Shown here piece by piece: positions 7,953 through 17,090 of a stretch of 34,104 nucleotides of DNA. The DNA is from Planctomycetaceae bacterium (GTDB lineage: Bacteria; Planctomycetota; Planctomycetia; Planctomycetales; Planctomycetaceae): the NCBI GenBank assembly GCA_003445035.1, contig DLVV01000368.1, positions 1-34,104 on the forward strand, read 5' to 3'. Every line of letters starts with the position of its first letter. The first letter of the stretch is position 1. Below the pieces are notes generated by a model, which saw only the letters and a list, made by a program, of their open reading frames with translations, was not told the DNA's origin and ran no database searches. The position numbers were made by a program, and so were the translations under genes.

Positions 7953-9041
7953 CTACCGCGACTTGTACCGCTTTGGCTTGCCCTCGGGGCCGATCTGAAC
8001 CGTGTACCTCTTGCCGCCCGACGAAACCCGCGCCTTGACCCACACGCCCTCACAGCCCTCGGTCTGTCCCCCATTGGCAATGAATTTCGCCGGGGTCTGC
8101 AGCTTGGGTCCGAGCTTGACGTTTCGGTGCAACTGGTAGAGCGCCTTCAGAGATTTGCACTCTCGCAAGGTCTTGATCACGCTCTCGGCGCCGCCCTTGG
8201 TCGGCCCGTTGCACATCACCGCCACCCGCGGATCAATCGCTCGAACCAGCACCGGGTTGTTGCTCGAGGGCAACCCGTGATGGGTGACCATGTACATGTC
8301 GACCCGGCCGATCGGGTTGTTCGGCGTCATCAGCTTCGCCTCGATGTTCCAGGTCAGGTCACCACAGCAGAGGAAACGAAACTTGCCGAATGTCAGCAGG
8401 AAGCTGAGACTGGCCGCGTTGTCCGACTTGTCCTCGGGCAGGGGCTTGTGCAGCTTGGCGTACGGGTTGGGCTTGCCCGTGTTGGGGATCACCCCACGGC
8501 TGGCCGTCACGATCTGGATCGAATACGGGGTTTTCCCCGACTTCAGCGGCAACTTGTCGCCAGCCTTCAGCGCCTTGGACTTGTTCTGGGACGCCGAGCG
8601 GTAATCGGCCACGCGGGCCACGAACTGGTCGTCCTCGGTCAGCACCTCGGGAATGCCGCGATCCCAGAAATTCTTGATCTTGATCTGGGTCGACAGCGCC
8701 GCGTGGTTGCCGTAATGGTCGCGGTGCCAGTGTGTCACCGCGGCGTGGTCGATCTGTTTCAACCCCGCCACGTCACGGACGACGTGCAGGATCCGTTTCA
8801 GATCGCGACCGTTGTTGTCGGGATAGCCGGAATCGATGACCAGCGACTCGCCCGAAGGAGACACGAACAACGTGCAGGCTCCACCCTCGACGTCAATGAA
8901 GTAGATGTCCAGGTACCCTTCATCGTCAGCCGCGAACAGCGATGCGGCCGAAACCGACGTCAGCACCGCGACGGCCACCAGCATCGTGACGACGGGCCTG
9001 GAAACGAATCGAGTTAAAGATGGCAGGTTGATCGGCGTCAT
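7953..9041 (-). CDS. Secreted ComEC/Rec2-like metallo-beta-lactamase-fold hydrolase
   Basis: This 362-residue protein has a signal peptide (about residues 1-38, ending LFAAD) and then a complete metallo-beta-lactamase fold: DIYFIDVEGGACTLF (45-59), VIDSGY (68-73), the metal site THWHRDHYGNH (103-113), a later CGDLTWN and VTHHGLPSSNN. The order and the late HHG motif match the nuclease-like C-terminal domain of the DNA-uptake protein ComEC, but none of the ComEC membrane segments is present. I chose the ATG at 9041 because the signal peptide starts there; the frame is open 85 codons further upstream, but that part overlaps a region with no sensible protein content. Substrate unknown; nucleic acid or phosphodiester is plausible. 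It follows the AI-2E permease gene by about 100 bases. Confidence 0.82.
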   Translation of the reverse strand: MTPINLPSLTRFVSRPVVTMLVAVAVLTSVSAASLFAADDEGYLDIYFIDVEGGACTLFVSPSGESLVIDSGYPDNNGRDLKRILHVVRDVAGLKQIDHAAVTHWHRDHYGNHAALSTQIKIKNFWDRGIPEVLTEDDQFVARVADYRSASQNKSKALKAGDKLPLKSGKTPYSIQIVTASRGVIPNTGKPNPYAKLHKPLPEDKSDNAASLSFLLTFGKFRFLCCGDLTWNIEAKLMTPNNPIGRVDMYMVTHHGLPSSNNPVLVRAIDPRVAVMCNGPTKGGAESVIKTLRECKSLKALYQLHRNVKLGPKLQTPAKFIANGGQTEGCEGVWVKARVSSGGKRYTVQIGPEGKPKRYKSR

Positions 9042-9144
9042 GACGGTGTTTCTCTCGATTCGGTCTTGGTTCGATTCGGGACCGGTCCCGGCCCGGCGGT
9101 GAACAACCACCGACCGGCCAGCATATCGCCGCCACACGACGATT

Positions 9145-10443
9145 TCATCCGTCACGGGAAGACGATTCAGCCGGGGATTCGCCATCGCCCGCCGTGTCGT
9201 CGGTCCCGGTCGTCTCAGAAGTCTCAACGGTCTCACTTTCACTGTCGGACTCCGTGACATTCTGCTCGTCGACGGGACCAATCGATTCCTGCTCACCGTC
9301 GGACGGCTCGTCGTCGGACACGCCCGAGAAGAACTTCCGCATGGAGATTTGACCCAATTCGGTGTTGAACATTTCGATCAACGCGTGCAGGCAGCAGGCG
9401 ACAATTGGACCGATGAACACGCCCCACAGCCCCATCTCGTGCACGCCACCCAGCACGCTGACGAATGCCAGCAGCGGATGAAGCCTCGTATCGTTGTGCA
9501 GCACGTGAACACGGATGACGTTGTCGAGCGTCCCGATGACTGTCACTCCGAACAACGACAACATGACGGCACCGGCCAGGTGGTCGTTGAAGCCCAGCCA
9601 GATTGCGACCGGCATCCAAACCAACCAGGCCCCCGTCACGGGAATCAGCGAGGTGAGCGTCGAGAGGATGAAGAACAGGAAGAAATGACGGAGTAAGTCC
9701 GAGTCGATCGATGTGCCGACAACCCACAGGGCCACGGCGGTGAGCAGACCCTGGGCGATGCTGGCCAGCAACGTCGCCGAAACCACGCTACGGACAACCG
9801 ATTCAAACTCTCCGAGCAACTGCTTCTGGTAATCCGGGTTGAACGGGAACATTCGCATCGCGGCGGCGAGCAATGCCGGACCGTCGGCCAGGAAGTAGTA
9901 CAACGCGATGCCGAACATCGCGCCGCCGATGACCATCCCCATGATGCTGCCGACCCAGCGACCCAGGGTTGTCCCGGACACCCCGGCACTGCGATCGGCC
10001 AGGCCCCGCAGGGCTTCGGAGAGCGAGTTTTTCAGTCCTCCCTGCTCCGTTGAAGCCACCGATCCCTCGACTGCCTGATCCGAAACCGAAGACGCCAGGC
10101 CCCATTCGGCCGCCAGGCTGTTGATCCGGTCCAACTGCGCATTCCACTCGGGAGTCCCGATCGATTCCTGGGAGATCGCGTACAGTTGGAGCGTCGCCAC
10201 CAACACCCCCACCAGCAACGGTACGAGAATGATCACCAGCACCGTGGCAGTCGTCAGCCCGGACGCCAACCGTGGCTTGTCAACCAGCCGCTGCAGGAAC
10301 CGCTTGTGGAGTGGCTGGCAGAGAACCGTGACCACACCCGCCAGAAACAGCGGCAGCAGAAACGGAGCCACGACCTGGTAGAACGTGACCCCCAAAAAGA
10401 GGATCAGGACCAGCAGGACGCCGAGAGAAACCAGTCGGACCAT
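9145..10443 (-). CDS. AI-2E family (PF01594) membrane permease
   Basis: This 432-residue integral membrane protein has two hydrophobic segments at the N-terminus (about 4-43), a third at 66-90, a soluble stretch (about 91-165) and then a cluster of further segments to about residue 370, the topology of the AI-2E/PerM/TqsA exporter family. The motifs GLLTAVALWVVG and GTLDNVIRVHVL are typical of the family. Members export autoinducer-2 or act as sodium/proton antiporters; many are uncharacterised, so the substrate is open. The last 50 residues are acidic and Ser/Thr-rich and probably disordered. No luxS is seen in the window. The ATG at 10443 has no clear Shine-Dalgarno. Confidence 0.88.
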   Translation of the reverse strand: MVRLVSLGVLLVLILFLGVTFYQVVAPFLLPLFLAGVVTVLCQPLHKRFLQRLVDKPRLASGLTTATVLVIILVPLLVGVLVATLQLYAISQESIGTPEWNAQLDRINSLAAEWGLASSVSDQAVEGSVASTEQGGLKNSLSEALRGLADRSAGVSGTTLGRWVGSIMGMVIGGAMFGIALYYFLADGPALLAAAMRMFPFNPDYQKQLLGEFESVVRSVVSATLLASIAQGLLTAVALWVVGTSIDSDLLRHFFLFFILSTLTSLIPVTGAWLVWMPVAIWLGFNDHLAGAVMLSLFGVTVIGTLDNVIRVHVLHNDTRLHPLLAFVSVLGGVHEMGLWGVFIGPIVACCLHALIEMFNTELGQISMRKFFSGVSDDEPSDGEQESIGPVDEQNVTESDSESETVETSETTGTDDTAGDGESPAESSSRDG

Positions 10444-10493
10444 GACGGTGTTTTACACCGATCGGGCCGAACCGTGCCAGAGACCCGGGCCGA

Positions 10494-10907
10494 CTAAGTC
10501 GAACCGACCACCGAGAGCACCGGTTGTGGATCGTCCAGGCCCAGCCGGGCATCGATCAAGGACAGTTGCCGAGCGATACGTGAACGTTGACCGGACAGGC
10601 GACGATTCCATTCCGCCAGGTGTCCCCCGGTGTCCGTCCCCTCTCCGGAATCGACTTCCGGCAACCTGAACAGCCTCAGCACGGCCGATTCGACTCTGCC
10701 CGAACGCCCCTCCTCCGGACCCCAGACCATCTCCGTGCTCTCCCACTGCATCCGCTTTCTCCAACTCTCAGTCACTCTCGACAAGGACCCACCCACGAGT
10801 CCCGGCCCCGTTTGCCGCCAGGGACTAACAGGATCGACTTTTTCGATCAGAGAACTTGAGGGCTTTGCACGAGGAAATTCCAATTGGATAAACTCGGAAA
10901 ACTGCAC
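10494..10907 (-). CDS. Hypothetical protein, 137 residues or shorter
   Basis: I do not recognise this protein. The second half (from about residue 53, start MQWESTEM at about 10751) has strong GC-rich third positions, as its neighbours do, and ends in a helical stretch LAEWNRRLSGQRSRIARQLSLIDARLGL. That supports a real coding region. The first 50 residues are more AT-rich and less convincing, so the true start may be internal. No membrane segment or signal is visible. It lies between the AI-2E permease gene (50 bases downstream) and the methyltransferase gene (20 bases upstream), all on the same strand, so it is probably part of the same transcript. No function is proposed. Confidence 0.5.
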   Translation of the reverse strand: MQFSEFIQLEFPRAKPSSSLIEKVDPVSPWRQTGPGLVGGSLSRVTESWRKRMQWESTEMVWGPEEGRSGRVESAVLRLFRLPEVDSGEGTDTGGHLAEWNRRLSGQRSRIARQLSLIDARLGLDDPQPVLSVVGST

Positions 10908-10927
10908 AGTCTGGAAACTCTGTGCAA

Positions 10928-11626
10928 TCAGTGACGGATTGGCCAGCGGCCACTGATCGTCCAGTGCCGGTCGGAACTGGCCCGGACGAACTCGGAACGA
11001 CCTCCACAGTCGGCGACCAATTGGCGGGTTTCTTCGAGCGTCAGCGCCGCGTGGAACGACTGATGAAACAACTGCCTGGCGTGCGGAGACGCATTGCCGG
11101 CATATTCCCGCACCAGTCGATCGACGGTCGCTGAGTCGCCGGGTCTCATCAGGTCGCGAACAAACAGCAGGCCACCGGGCTTCAGCACGCGGACCATTTC
11201 GTCCATCACCCGAACCGGTTCGGCAATGTGATGGATGATCGAATTGGAGATGACACCATCGAACTGGCCGTCATCCCAGGGCAGCGATTTGGCATCGACC
11301 TCCGCGATCTCAACAGTCTCCTCCACTGCAGCCTCAGCGACGTTTCGACGGGCCAGCTTCAGCATTTCTCCGGCCAGGTCGACTGCCACGATCCGACAAC
11401 CGGTTCCCCTGCCCACCAGCTCAATGGGAATCTGCGCCGTCCCGGTACCGAGATCGACCAGCCGGGCACCGTCCAGCGGGACCGGCGGACTCGCAGGGAA
11501 CTCACCCCAGGCCTCAAGGAACTCGTCGACAAAGGACCGGTTGACCGCCGAGTGATCCATCCGATCGTAATCGGTGGCGTCCTGGGCGGTGTCCATCACC
11601 TCGGGTTCGAGTGTCCGGGGCAGCAT
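10928..11626 (-). CDS. Class I SAM-dependent methyltransferase
   Basis: This is a 232-residue cytoplasmic methyltransferase of the UbiE/Methyltransf_11 type. The SAM site is clear: motif I VDLGTGTAQIPIEL, an acidic motif II VDLAGEML, motif III DAKSLPWDDGQFDGVISNS and the following HHIAEP, then LKPGGLLFVRDL. The N-terminus has a TDYDRMDHSAVNRSFVDEFL helix as in small-molecule methyltransferases. I set the start at the ATG at 11626, 13 bases after the clpC stop; the frame is open further upstream but that part lies inside clpC and reads as arginine-rich noise. It is probably co-transcribed with clpC. The methyl acceptor is unknown. Confidence 0.85.
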   Translation of the reverse strand: MLPRTLEPEVMDTAQDATDYDRMDHSAVNRSFVDEFLEAWGEFPASPPVPLDGARLVDLGTGTAQIPIELVGRGTGCRIVAVDLAGEMLKLARRNVAEAAVEETVEIAEVDAKSLPWDDGQFDGVISNSIIHHIAEPVRVMDEMVRVLKPGGLLFVRDLMRPGDSATVDRLVREYAGNASPHARQLFHQSFHAALTLEETRQLVADCGGRSEFVRASSDRHWTISGRWPIRH

Positions 11627-11639
11627 GACCGCGTCCGGG

Positions 11640-14174
11640 CTATTCGTCCCCGTCCTCGCCGGTCGATTCTTCCGACCCCACCGCCGCCATTTCCTCGTCC
11701 TCGCCGCCGGACTCTTCTTCGACCATCGTCCCCACGAAGTCGAGTTGCTTCTGGTCACCGACTTCCTTGACGCTGACGGTGATCCGGTTCTGGCCCTCGA
11801 AGGCACCACGGAGGATCTCCTCGGAGAGCGGATCCTCGATACAGCTCTCGACGCTACGGCGCAGCGGTCGGGCACCGTAGTCCAGGTCTCCGCCCTTGTC
11901 GATCAGGAACTCGCGGGTCTCGTCGGTGAGTTCCAGCGTCAGCCCACGCTCGGCAAGCCGTTCGTAGACCTTGGCGAGTTCGATGTCGACGATTTCCTTG
12001 AGATCGTCTCGGGTGAGTTGCCGGAACACTACGACCTCGTCGAGCCGCCCAAGGAATTCCGGCTTGAAGAACCGTTCGATCTCCTGGGTCAGACGTTCCT
12101 TCATCTTGTCGTAGCTGGTGTCATCATCCTTTTTCCCGAATCCGAAGGGTTCGGCGAGGATCGTACTGGCACCGGCGTTGGTCGTCATGATCAGCACGAC
12201 GTTCTTGAAATCGACCTTGCGGCCGAAGCTGTCGGTCAGGTGGCCCTCCTCCATGATCTGCAACAGCATGTTGTAGACATCCAGGTGCGCCTTCTCGATT
12301 TCGTCGAGCAGCACCACCGCGTAGGGCCGACGTCGAATCTTCTCGGTCAGCTGCCCGCCCTCTTCGTAACCGACGTATCCGGGGGGTGCCCCGATCAGCC
12401 GGCTGACGTTGTGCTTCTCCATGTACTCGCTCATGTCGATCTGGATCAGGGCGTCCTCGTCCCCGAACATGAACTCGGCGAGCGTCTTGGCCAGCAGTGT
12501 CTTGCCGACACCGGTGGGCCCGGCGAACAGGAACACCCCGGTGGGCCGCTTGGGATCCTTCAGTCCGCTGCGGCTGCGTCGAACGGCCTTCGAAACCTGC
12601 CTGATCGCCTCGTGCTGGCTGATCACCCGTGTGTGCAGTTCGTCCTCCATCTGCAGCAGCCGCACGGCGTCTTCGCTCGAGAGCCGCGTCAGCGGAATCC
12701 CGGTCATCTTGGCAACGACCTCGGCGACGACCTCGGCATCAACCACCCCGTCGGTCTGCTCGCTCTTCTCGCGCCACTCGCGGGTCAACTGCTCACGTTT
12801 CTTCTTCAGCTTGTCGGCCTGGTCGCGGAGGCTGGCGGCCTTTTCGAAGTCCTGGTCGGCAACGGCTTCTTCCTTGGCCTGGTTGAGCCGTTCGGTCTCT
12901 TCCTCGAGTTCCTTCAGATCCGGCGGCCGGACCATCGACTTCAGACGGATCCGCGCCCCGGACTCGTCGATCACGTCGATCGCCTTGTCGGGCAGGCAGC
13001 GTCCGGTGATGTAGCGACTGGCAAGTTCGACGGCCGATTCGAGCGCGTCGTCGGTGATCTGCACCCGGTGGTGCTCCTCGTACCGGTCTCTCAACCCCTT
13101 GAGAATCTCGACGGTCTGTTTATCCGAGGGGGGTTCGACAAGCACGGTCTGGAACCTCCGCTCCAGCGCCCCGTCCTTCTCGATGTACTTGCGGTACTCG
13201 TCAAGCGTCGTGGCCCCGATGCACTGGAGTTCCCCCCGTGAGAGCGCGGGCTTGAGCACGTTGGAGGCGTCGATGGCCCCCTCGGCTCCGCCGGCCCCCA
13301 CCAGGGTGTGCAGTTCGTCGATGAACAGGATCGTGTTCTTGGCACGACGAACCTCGTTCATCACCGCCTTGATCCGCTCCTCGAACTGTCCGCGGTACTT
13401 GGTGCCGGCAACCATCATGGCCAAATCGAGCACCACGATGCGGCGTTCCCGCAACAGGTCAGGCACATTGCCTTCGACGACCATCTGGGCGAAGCCCTCG
13501 ACGATCGCCGTCTTCCCCACGCCGGCCTCGCCGAGCAAAACCGGGTTGTTCTTCTGGCGGCGGCTGAGAATCTGGATGACGCGTTCGATCTCGTCGGAAC
13601 GGCCGATGACCGGATCGAGTTTCTTCTGGCGAGCCAACTCGGTCAGGTCGCGACCGAAACTGTCCAGGGCCGGAGTCTTGCTCTTGCCCGACTTGGACGA
13701 CCCACTGGCCCGCTCGCTGGTCTCGGCCCCCTCGAGCCCATGCCCGAGCAGGTTGAGCACCTCTTCGCGAACATCCTCGAGTTTCAGGCCGAGGTTCATC
13801 AGCACCTGGGCCGCCACTCCCTCCTGTTCCCGCAACAGTCCCAGCAACAGGTGCTCGGTTCCCACGTAGTTGTGGTTGAGGTTCTTGGCTTCCTCCAGAG
13901 CGTACTCGATCACCTTCTTCGCCCGGGGCGTCTGGGGCAGCTTGCCCATGGTGACCATGTCGGGACCCGACTGGACAATCTTCTCGACTTCAAGCCGAAT
14001 CTTGCGGAGGTCGACGTCGAGGTTTTTCAGCACGTTGGCGGCAACGCCCGAGCCTTCCTTGACCAACCCGAGCAGAACGTGCTCGGTGCCGATGTACTCG
14101 TGGTTGAACCGCTGGGCCTCCTGGTTGGCCAGCTGCATCACCTTCCGTGCGCGATCGGTGAAACGTTCGTACAT
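11640..14174 (-). CDS. clpC: ClpC, AAA+ unfoldase subunit of the ClpCP protease
   Basis: This 844-residue hexameric unfoldase feeds substrates to ClpP. The domains run in order: a double Clp-N repeat (residues 1-145, with [10 protein letters not shown] and [10 protein letters not shown]), first AAA+ module with Walker A GEAGVGKT (215-222), a UVR-type coiled coil in the middle domain (about 410-460, [18 protein letters not shown]), second AAA+ module with Walker A GPTGVGKT (about 550), sensor and lid, and a C-terminal domain. A GF-containing loop (PFGFGKK) sits where the ClpP-docking loop is expected. The last 30 residues are strongly acidic, an extension beyond the usual end. Start: ATG at 14174 with GGAGAGGG just upstream. 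It is the first gene before a methyltransferase and is divergent from thiE. The call is secure. Confidence 0.97.
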   Translation of the reverse strand: MYERFTDRARKVMQLANQEAQRFNHEYIGTEHVLLGLVKEGSGVAANVLKNLDVDLRKIRLEVEKIVQSGPDMVTMGKLPQTPRAKKVIEYALEEAKNLNHNYVGTEHLLLGLLREQEGVAAQVLMNLGLKLEDVREEVLNLLGHGLEGAETSERASGSSKSGKSKTPALDSFGRDLTELARQKKLDPVIGRSDEIERVIQILSRRQKNNPVLLGEAGVGKTAIVEGFAQMVVEGNVPDLLRERRIVVLDLAMMVAGTKYRGQFEERIKAVMNEVRRAKNTILFIDELHTLVGAGGAEGAIDASNVLKPALSRGELQCIGATTLDEYRKYIEKDGALERRFQTVLVEPPSDKQTVEILKGLRDRYEEHHRVQITDDALESAVELASRYITGRCLPDKAIDVIDESGARIRLKSMVRPPDLKELEEETERLNQAKEEAVADQDFEKAASLRDQADKLKKKREQLTREWREKSEQTDGVVDAEVVAEVVAKMTGIPLTRLSSEDAVRLLQMEDELHTRVISQHEAIRQVSKAVRRSRSGLKDPKRPTGVFLFAGPTGVGKTLLAKTLAEFMFGDEDALIQIDMSEYMEKHNVSRLIGAPPGYVGYEEGGQLTEKIRRRPYAVVLLDEIEKAHLDVYNMLLQIMEEGHLTDSFGRKVDFKNVVLIMTTNAGASTILAEPFGFGKKDDDTSYDKMKERLTQEIERFFKPEFLGRLDEVVVFRQLTRDDLKEIVDIELAKVYERLAERGLTLELTDETREFLIDKGGDLDYGARPLRRSVESCIEDPLSEEILRGAFEGQNRITVSVKEVGDQKQLDFVGTMVEEESGGEDEEMAAVGSEESTGEDGDE

Positions 14175-14210
14175 CTGTCCCTCTCCGTCCTCGTCGGAAT
14201 GTCTTCTGCC

Positions 14211-14237
14211 ATTGTAGGTCACCGACGATGGTGACAA
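14211..14237 (-). promoter_or_regulatory. Candidate promoter for clpC
   Basis: On the minus strand, TTGTCA (14237-14232) and TACAAT (14216-14211), each five of six to consensus, are 15 bases apart, slightly short. Transcription would start near 14204, about 30 bases before the clpC ATG, leaving room for the visible ribosome site. No CIRCE element or CtsR-like direct repeat is seen. Confidence 0.45.
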
Positions 14238-14380
14238 GAATCGACCGCACCCCGGAGATCCGTCTCCCGGCTCCTTGCCGGACATCACAACCGCTACAAT
14301 GCATCGGGATTCTAGTTCTCGTGCACCTCGGTGGCAAGATGCCCGCCCATCGTGGTCCGACAACGGGTGGAGAAACGACG

Positions 14381-15895
14381 ATGATCCCGGGGAAATGGAC
14401 CGAGTCGGCGGCGCGTGCGCTCGCGGCGGTCGAACACGACACTCGGGTTGCCGTGCCCCGCGAATTGCTCTGGGCCCTGGTCGACCAGGAGTCACTGGCC
14501 AGCGAAATCCTCGCCTCCGGGGGGCTCGACGCCAGCAGGCTCTCAGAGTGTCTGCCTCGAGTCGACGAAGATGGCGGCTCGAAAGCCCCGGGCCTGGACC
14601 TGGTGCTCCAGGAAGCGATCCACCTGGCCGGGCTGGCCGGACGGGCCGCCGAGGTGGGGACCGAGCACCTGCTGTGGGGATTGGCCCAGGCCGACGAGAC
14701 AATCGGACGCGTGCTGGCCGAGCACGACCTGCGGCCGGAGTCCCTGGCACCGATGATCGAAGCCGCCACCGGAATCGAAACGACTCCCCTGGAAACCGAC
14801 GAACGACTGGACCCGTTGCCGGCACAGGACGCCTCCACCGACACCTTCCGCGTGATGGACGCCTCGGCCAATCGTGCCCGCGAGGGTCTTCGGGTGGTCG
14901 AGGACATCGCTCGCTTCGTGCTCGACGATTCGCACCTCACCGGTCTGCTCAAGCAACTTCGCCACGATCTGACCACCGCCCTGAAGCCACTTGATGGGGG
15001 CCGTTTCCTGGCCGCCCGCGACACGACCTCCGACGTCGGCACGACGGTCACCACCGAACAGGAACACCGGCGGGGGTCTCTGCGAGACGTGCTGGACGCG
15101 AACCTCGGCCGGGTCCAGGAATCGCTGAGGACACTCGAGGAACTGGCCAAGCTCGAGCCAGCCGGCCCCGAGACCACGGCCCCGTCTGCGGCGGCCCACT
15201 TCGAACGCGTCCGCTACGATCTCTACACGCTGCACAAGGCACTGGCCACGACGCTCGAGGCAAGCCATCGGCTCGACGGCCACGACCTCTACCTGCTCGC
15301 CGGCGAGTCCGGCTGCCAGGGCGGCATCGGCCCGGTGATCCGGGGGGCGGTGGCCGGTGGCATCGGCGTGGTGCAACTGCGAGAAAAAACGCTCGAGGAC
15401 GCGGCGCTGCTGGACCTGGCTCGTCGTGTCCGCCGCTGGACCGGTGACGCGGGCAGCCTGTTCGTGATGAACGACAGACCCGACCTGGCCGTGCTCGCCG
15501 ACGCCGACGGGGTTCACGTGGGCCAGCAGGAACTGGACGTCCGCAGCGTGCGGCGGATCGTCGGTCCCAACCGTCTGGTCGGCGTCTCGACCCACTCGAT
15601 CCAGCAGGCCCGCCAGGCGGTGCTCGACGGGGCCGACTATCTCGGCGTCGGCCCCGTCTTTCCCTCGCAAACCAAGTCGTTCGATTCGCTGGCCGGGCTC
15701 GAATTCGTCCGGGCCGTTGCCCAGGAGATCACCCTGCCGTGGTACGCCATCGGAGGGATCTCGGCCGAGAACCTCGCGGAGGTGTCCGAGGCAGGAGCGT
15801 TGCGAGTGGCCGTGGGAGCAGCCGTCTGTGGGGCCGACGATCCCGAAGCGGCTGCACGGGAACTGTGCCACGGGTTGACGAAAGATCCCGGCTGA
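14381..15895 (+). CDS. thiE: Thiamine-phosphate synthase fused to ThiD2-type and Clp-N domains
   Basis: This is a 504-residue three-part protein. Residues about 1-132 form a degenerate double Clp-N repeat (WTESAARALAAVEHDTRVAV, and later VGTEHLLWGLAQADETIGRV), close in pattern to the N-domain of the adjacent ClpC. Residues about 155-295 match the ThiD2-type domain (FRVMDASANRAREGLRVVED) found fused to ThiE in some phyla and linked to HMP-phosphate phosphorylation. Residues 300-500 are ThiE, a TIM barrel joining HMP-PP and thiazole phosphate: QLREKT (332-337), NDRPDLA (364-370), HVGQQEL (379-385), GVSTHS (401-406), GPVFPSQTK (424-432) and AIGGI (456-460). Start: ATG at 14381 with GGAG eight bases upstream. 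The ThiE part is secure, ThiD2 likely, and the Clp-N part is unusual. It is transcribed away from clpC. Confidence 0.93.
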   Translation: MIPGKWTESAARALAAVEHDTRVAVPRELLWALVDQESLASEILASGGLDASRLSECLPRVDEDGGSKAPGLDLVLQEAIHLAGLAGRAAEVGTEHLLWGLAQADETIGRVLAEHDLRPESLAPMIEAATGIETTPLETDERLDPLPAQDASTDTFRVMDASANRAREGLRVVEDIARFVLDDSHLTGLLKQLRHDLTTALKPLDGGRFLAARDTTSDVGTTVTTEQEHRRGSLRDVLDANLGRVQESLRTLEELAKLEPAGPETTAPSAAAHFERVRYDLYTLHKALATTLEASHRLDGHDLYLLAGESGCQGGIGPVIRGAVAGGIGVVQLREKTLEDAALLDLARRVRRWTGDAGSLFVMNDRPDLAVLADADGVHVGQQELDVRSVRRIVGPNRLVGVSTHSIQQARQAVLDGADYLGVGPVFPSQTKSFDSLAGLEFVRAVAQEITLPWYAIGGISAENLAEVSEAGALRVAVGAAVCGADDPEAAARELCHGLTKDPG

Positions 15896-15920
15896 ATCCA
15901 CCGGGATCGGGACGAGTTGC

Positions 15921-15962
15921 CCTCCGGCCCGGATCCCAAACCGGAGGAGCCTACTTCTTTTT
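15921..15962 (+). terminator. Possible intrinsic terminator after thiE
   Basis: CCTCCGG (15921-15927) and CCGGAGG (15941-15947) form a 7-bp stem with a 13-base loop, followed seven bases later by TTCTTTTTT on the plus strand. The T-run doubles as the lysine-rich end of the convergent PDZ gene, so it may be coincidental. The distance between stem and T-run is longer than ideal. Confidence 0.4.
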
Positions 15963-16937
15963 TCCCGTTATCCGGCTCGCGGCTTCCCACGAATCGAGCG
16001 TCACCTTCAGTGCGACGATCTTCTTCTGGCCATCGACAGTCCGACTGACCGTCAGGATCACCTTGTCACCTGGCCGGTGCCCCTTGATCAGGTCGACCAG
16101 TTGCTGGAAGTCGGAAATCGGCTTGCCGTCGAACTTCTGCACCACGTCACCGACCTTGACGCCGGCCCGGTGAGCGGCCAACCCGGGTCGGACCTCCTGG
16201 ATCTGGCACGGCATCGAAAACGACTTGACGCCCAGGAGTGCGCGGCCGCGACGGACGACCAGCAGCATCGGCACCGCGGCTGTCAGCGAGGCGAGTTGTT
16301 CGTCGGAGGCCTTGGCCCCGTCGATGATCAACAACGACCTGAGCCGAGTCAGCCGACGAACGTACTTCAGTCCCTTGTCCCCACCCTTCCAGCCCTTGCC
16401 CAGTTGCAGGGTGACGATGGGATGTCCGACCATCCTCGAATTGTTCGGATCGACGACGTTGTCCTGGGCGTCCTTGAAGATCCCCCCGAGACGGCGAACC
16501 TGTTCGACAGCACGACGTTGCCGCAGGTCCGTGTGTGACTCCAGCACCTTGCGGGCCCGGCGAGCGACACCTCGCGGCCCGGTCTCGGCCAAGCCCTCCA
16601 GCACCAGTTCGCTGGCAGCCACCACGTCAAGATCCTGGGCGGTGTACATTCTCTCGAGCACCCCGATGGCCCGGGCAGCCACCTCCAGCTTCTCACCCCG
16701 CGCGGCACCGCCCAGCAACACCGCCGCGGAGGCCCCGGACCGGTAAAGTTCCCGGGTCGCCCGCTGTCGTTTCGCAAAACTGCGACTCTCCAATTCGGCG
16801 ATCAACTCGCCCGCCGGACGGATCGGTGGAAAAATTGTCCGGGGCAACGGAGGCGGGGGAGGAACAGCGAGCCCCTCGACGGCACCGGCCAACAGGACCA
16901 CCGTCAACAACACAACCCCGAAGCTCCGCCTCCTCAT
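15951..16937 (-). CDS. Secreted PDZ-domain protein
   Basis: This 328-residue protein has a signal peptide (about residues 1-23) followed by a proline-rich start (VPPPPPLPR). Residues about 40-140 are helical with a HEAT-like look ([40 protein letters not shown]). The middle (about 150-230) contains a short LRR-like piece ([18 protein letters not shown]). The C-terminus (about 235-320) is a PDZ domain with [26 protein letters not shown], which would bind peptide C-termini. There is no protease domain, so it is a scaffold or adaptor rather than a DegP-type enzyme. Start: ATG at 16937 with GGAGGAGAGGGAG directly upstream; the frame is open further up without support. It is convergent with thiE and divergent from thiS. 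Exact role unknown. Confidence 0.82.
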   Translation of the reverse strand: MRRRSFGVVLLTVVLLAGAVEGLAVPPPPPLPRTIFPPIRPAGELIAELESRSFAKRQRATRELYRSGASAAVLLGGAARGEKLEVAARAIGVLERMYTAQDLDVVAASELVLEGLAETGPRGVARRARKVLESHTDLRQRRAVEQVRRLGGIFKDAQDNVVDPNNSRMVGHPIVTLQLGKGWKGGDKGLKYVRRLTRLRSLLIIDGAKASDEQLASLTAAVPMLLVVRRGRALLGVKSFSMPCQIQEVRPGLAAHRAGVKVGDVVQKFDGKPISDFQQLVDLIKGHRPGDKVILTVSRTVDGQKKIVALKVTLDSWEAASRITGKKK

Positions 16938-17050
16938 CAGCTCCCTCTCCTCCTGGCCATCGACCATTGTGCAGCAAAGCCCCGCCCCATTGCCATGCCA
17001 GTCGGTGAACCCGCCCGACCCGCCGACTCCGCACCGACCGATCCGGTTCC

Positions 17051-17080
17051 TTGACGGTCCGCCAGAACCACCCGTACACT
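17051..17080 (+). promoter_or_regulatory. Candidate promoter for thiSG
   Basis: TTGACG (17051-17056) and TACACT (17075-17080) are 18 bases apart. The -10 ends 10 bases before the thiS ATG, and no Shine-Dalgarno is present, so the transcript would be leaderless or nearly so. This also leaves no room for a TPP riboswitch. Confidence 0.4.
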
Positions 17081-17090
17081 CCTCGTCAAC

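Noticed and set aside
6561..9017. 818-codon open frame on the plus strand opposite the acyltransferase and MBL genes
   Set aside because: It is antisense to genes with clear motifs and has no recognisable protein features.
14275..14300. TTGCCG/TACAAT as a promoter for thiE
   Set aside because: The spacing is only 14 bases and the -35 is weak, so I did not list it, although the TACAAT alone might be used.
14175..14380. TPP riboswitch upstream of thiE
   Set aside because: No CTGAGA or GATCTGGATAATACC-like core is present in the 206 bases, and other thi genes have even less space.
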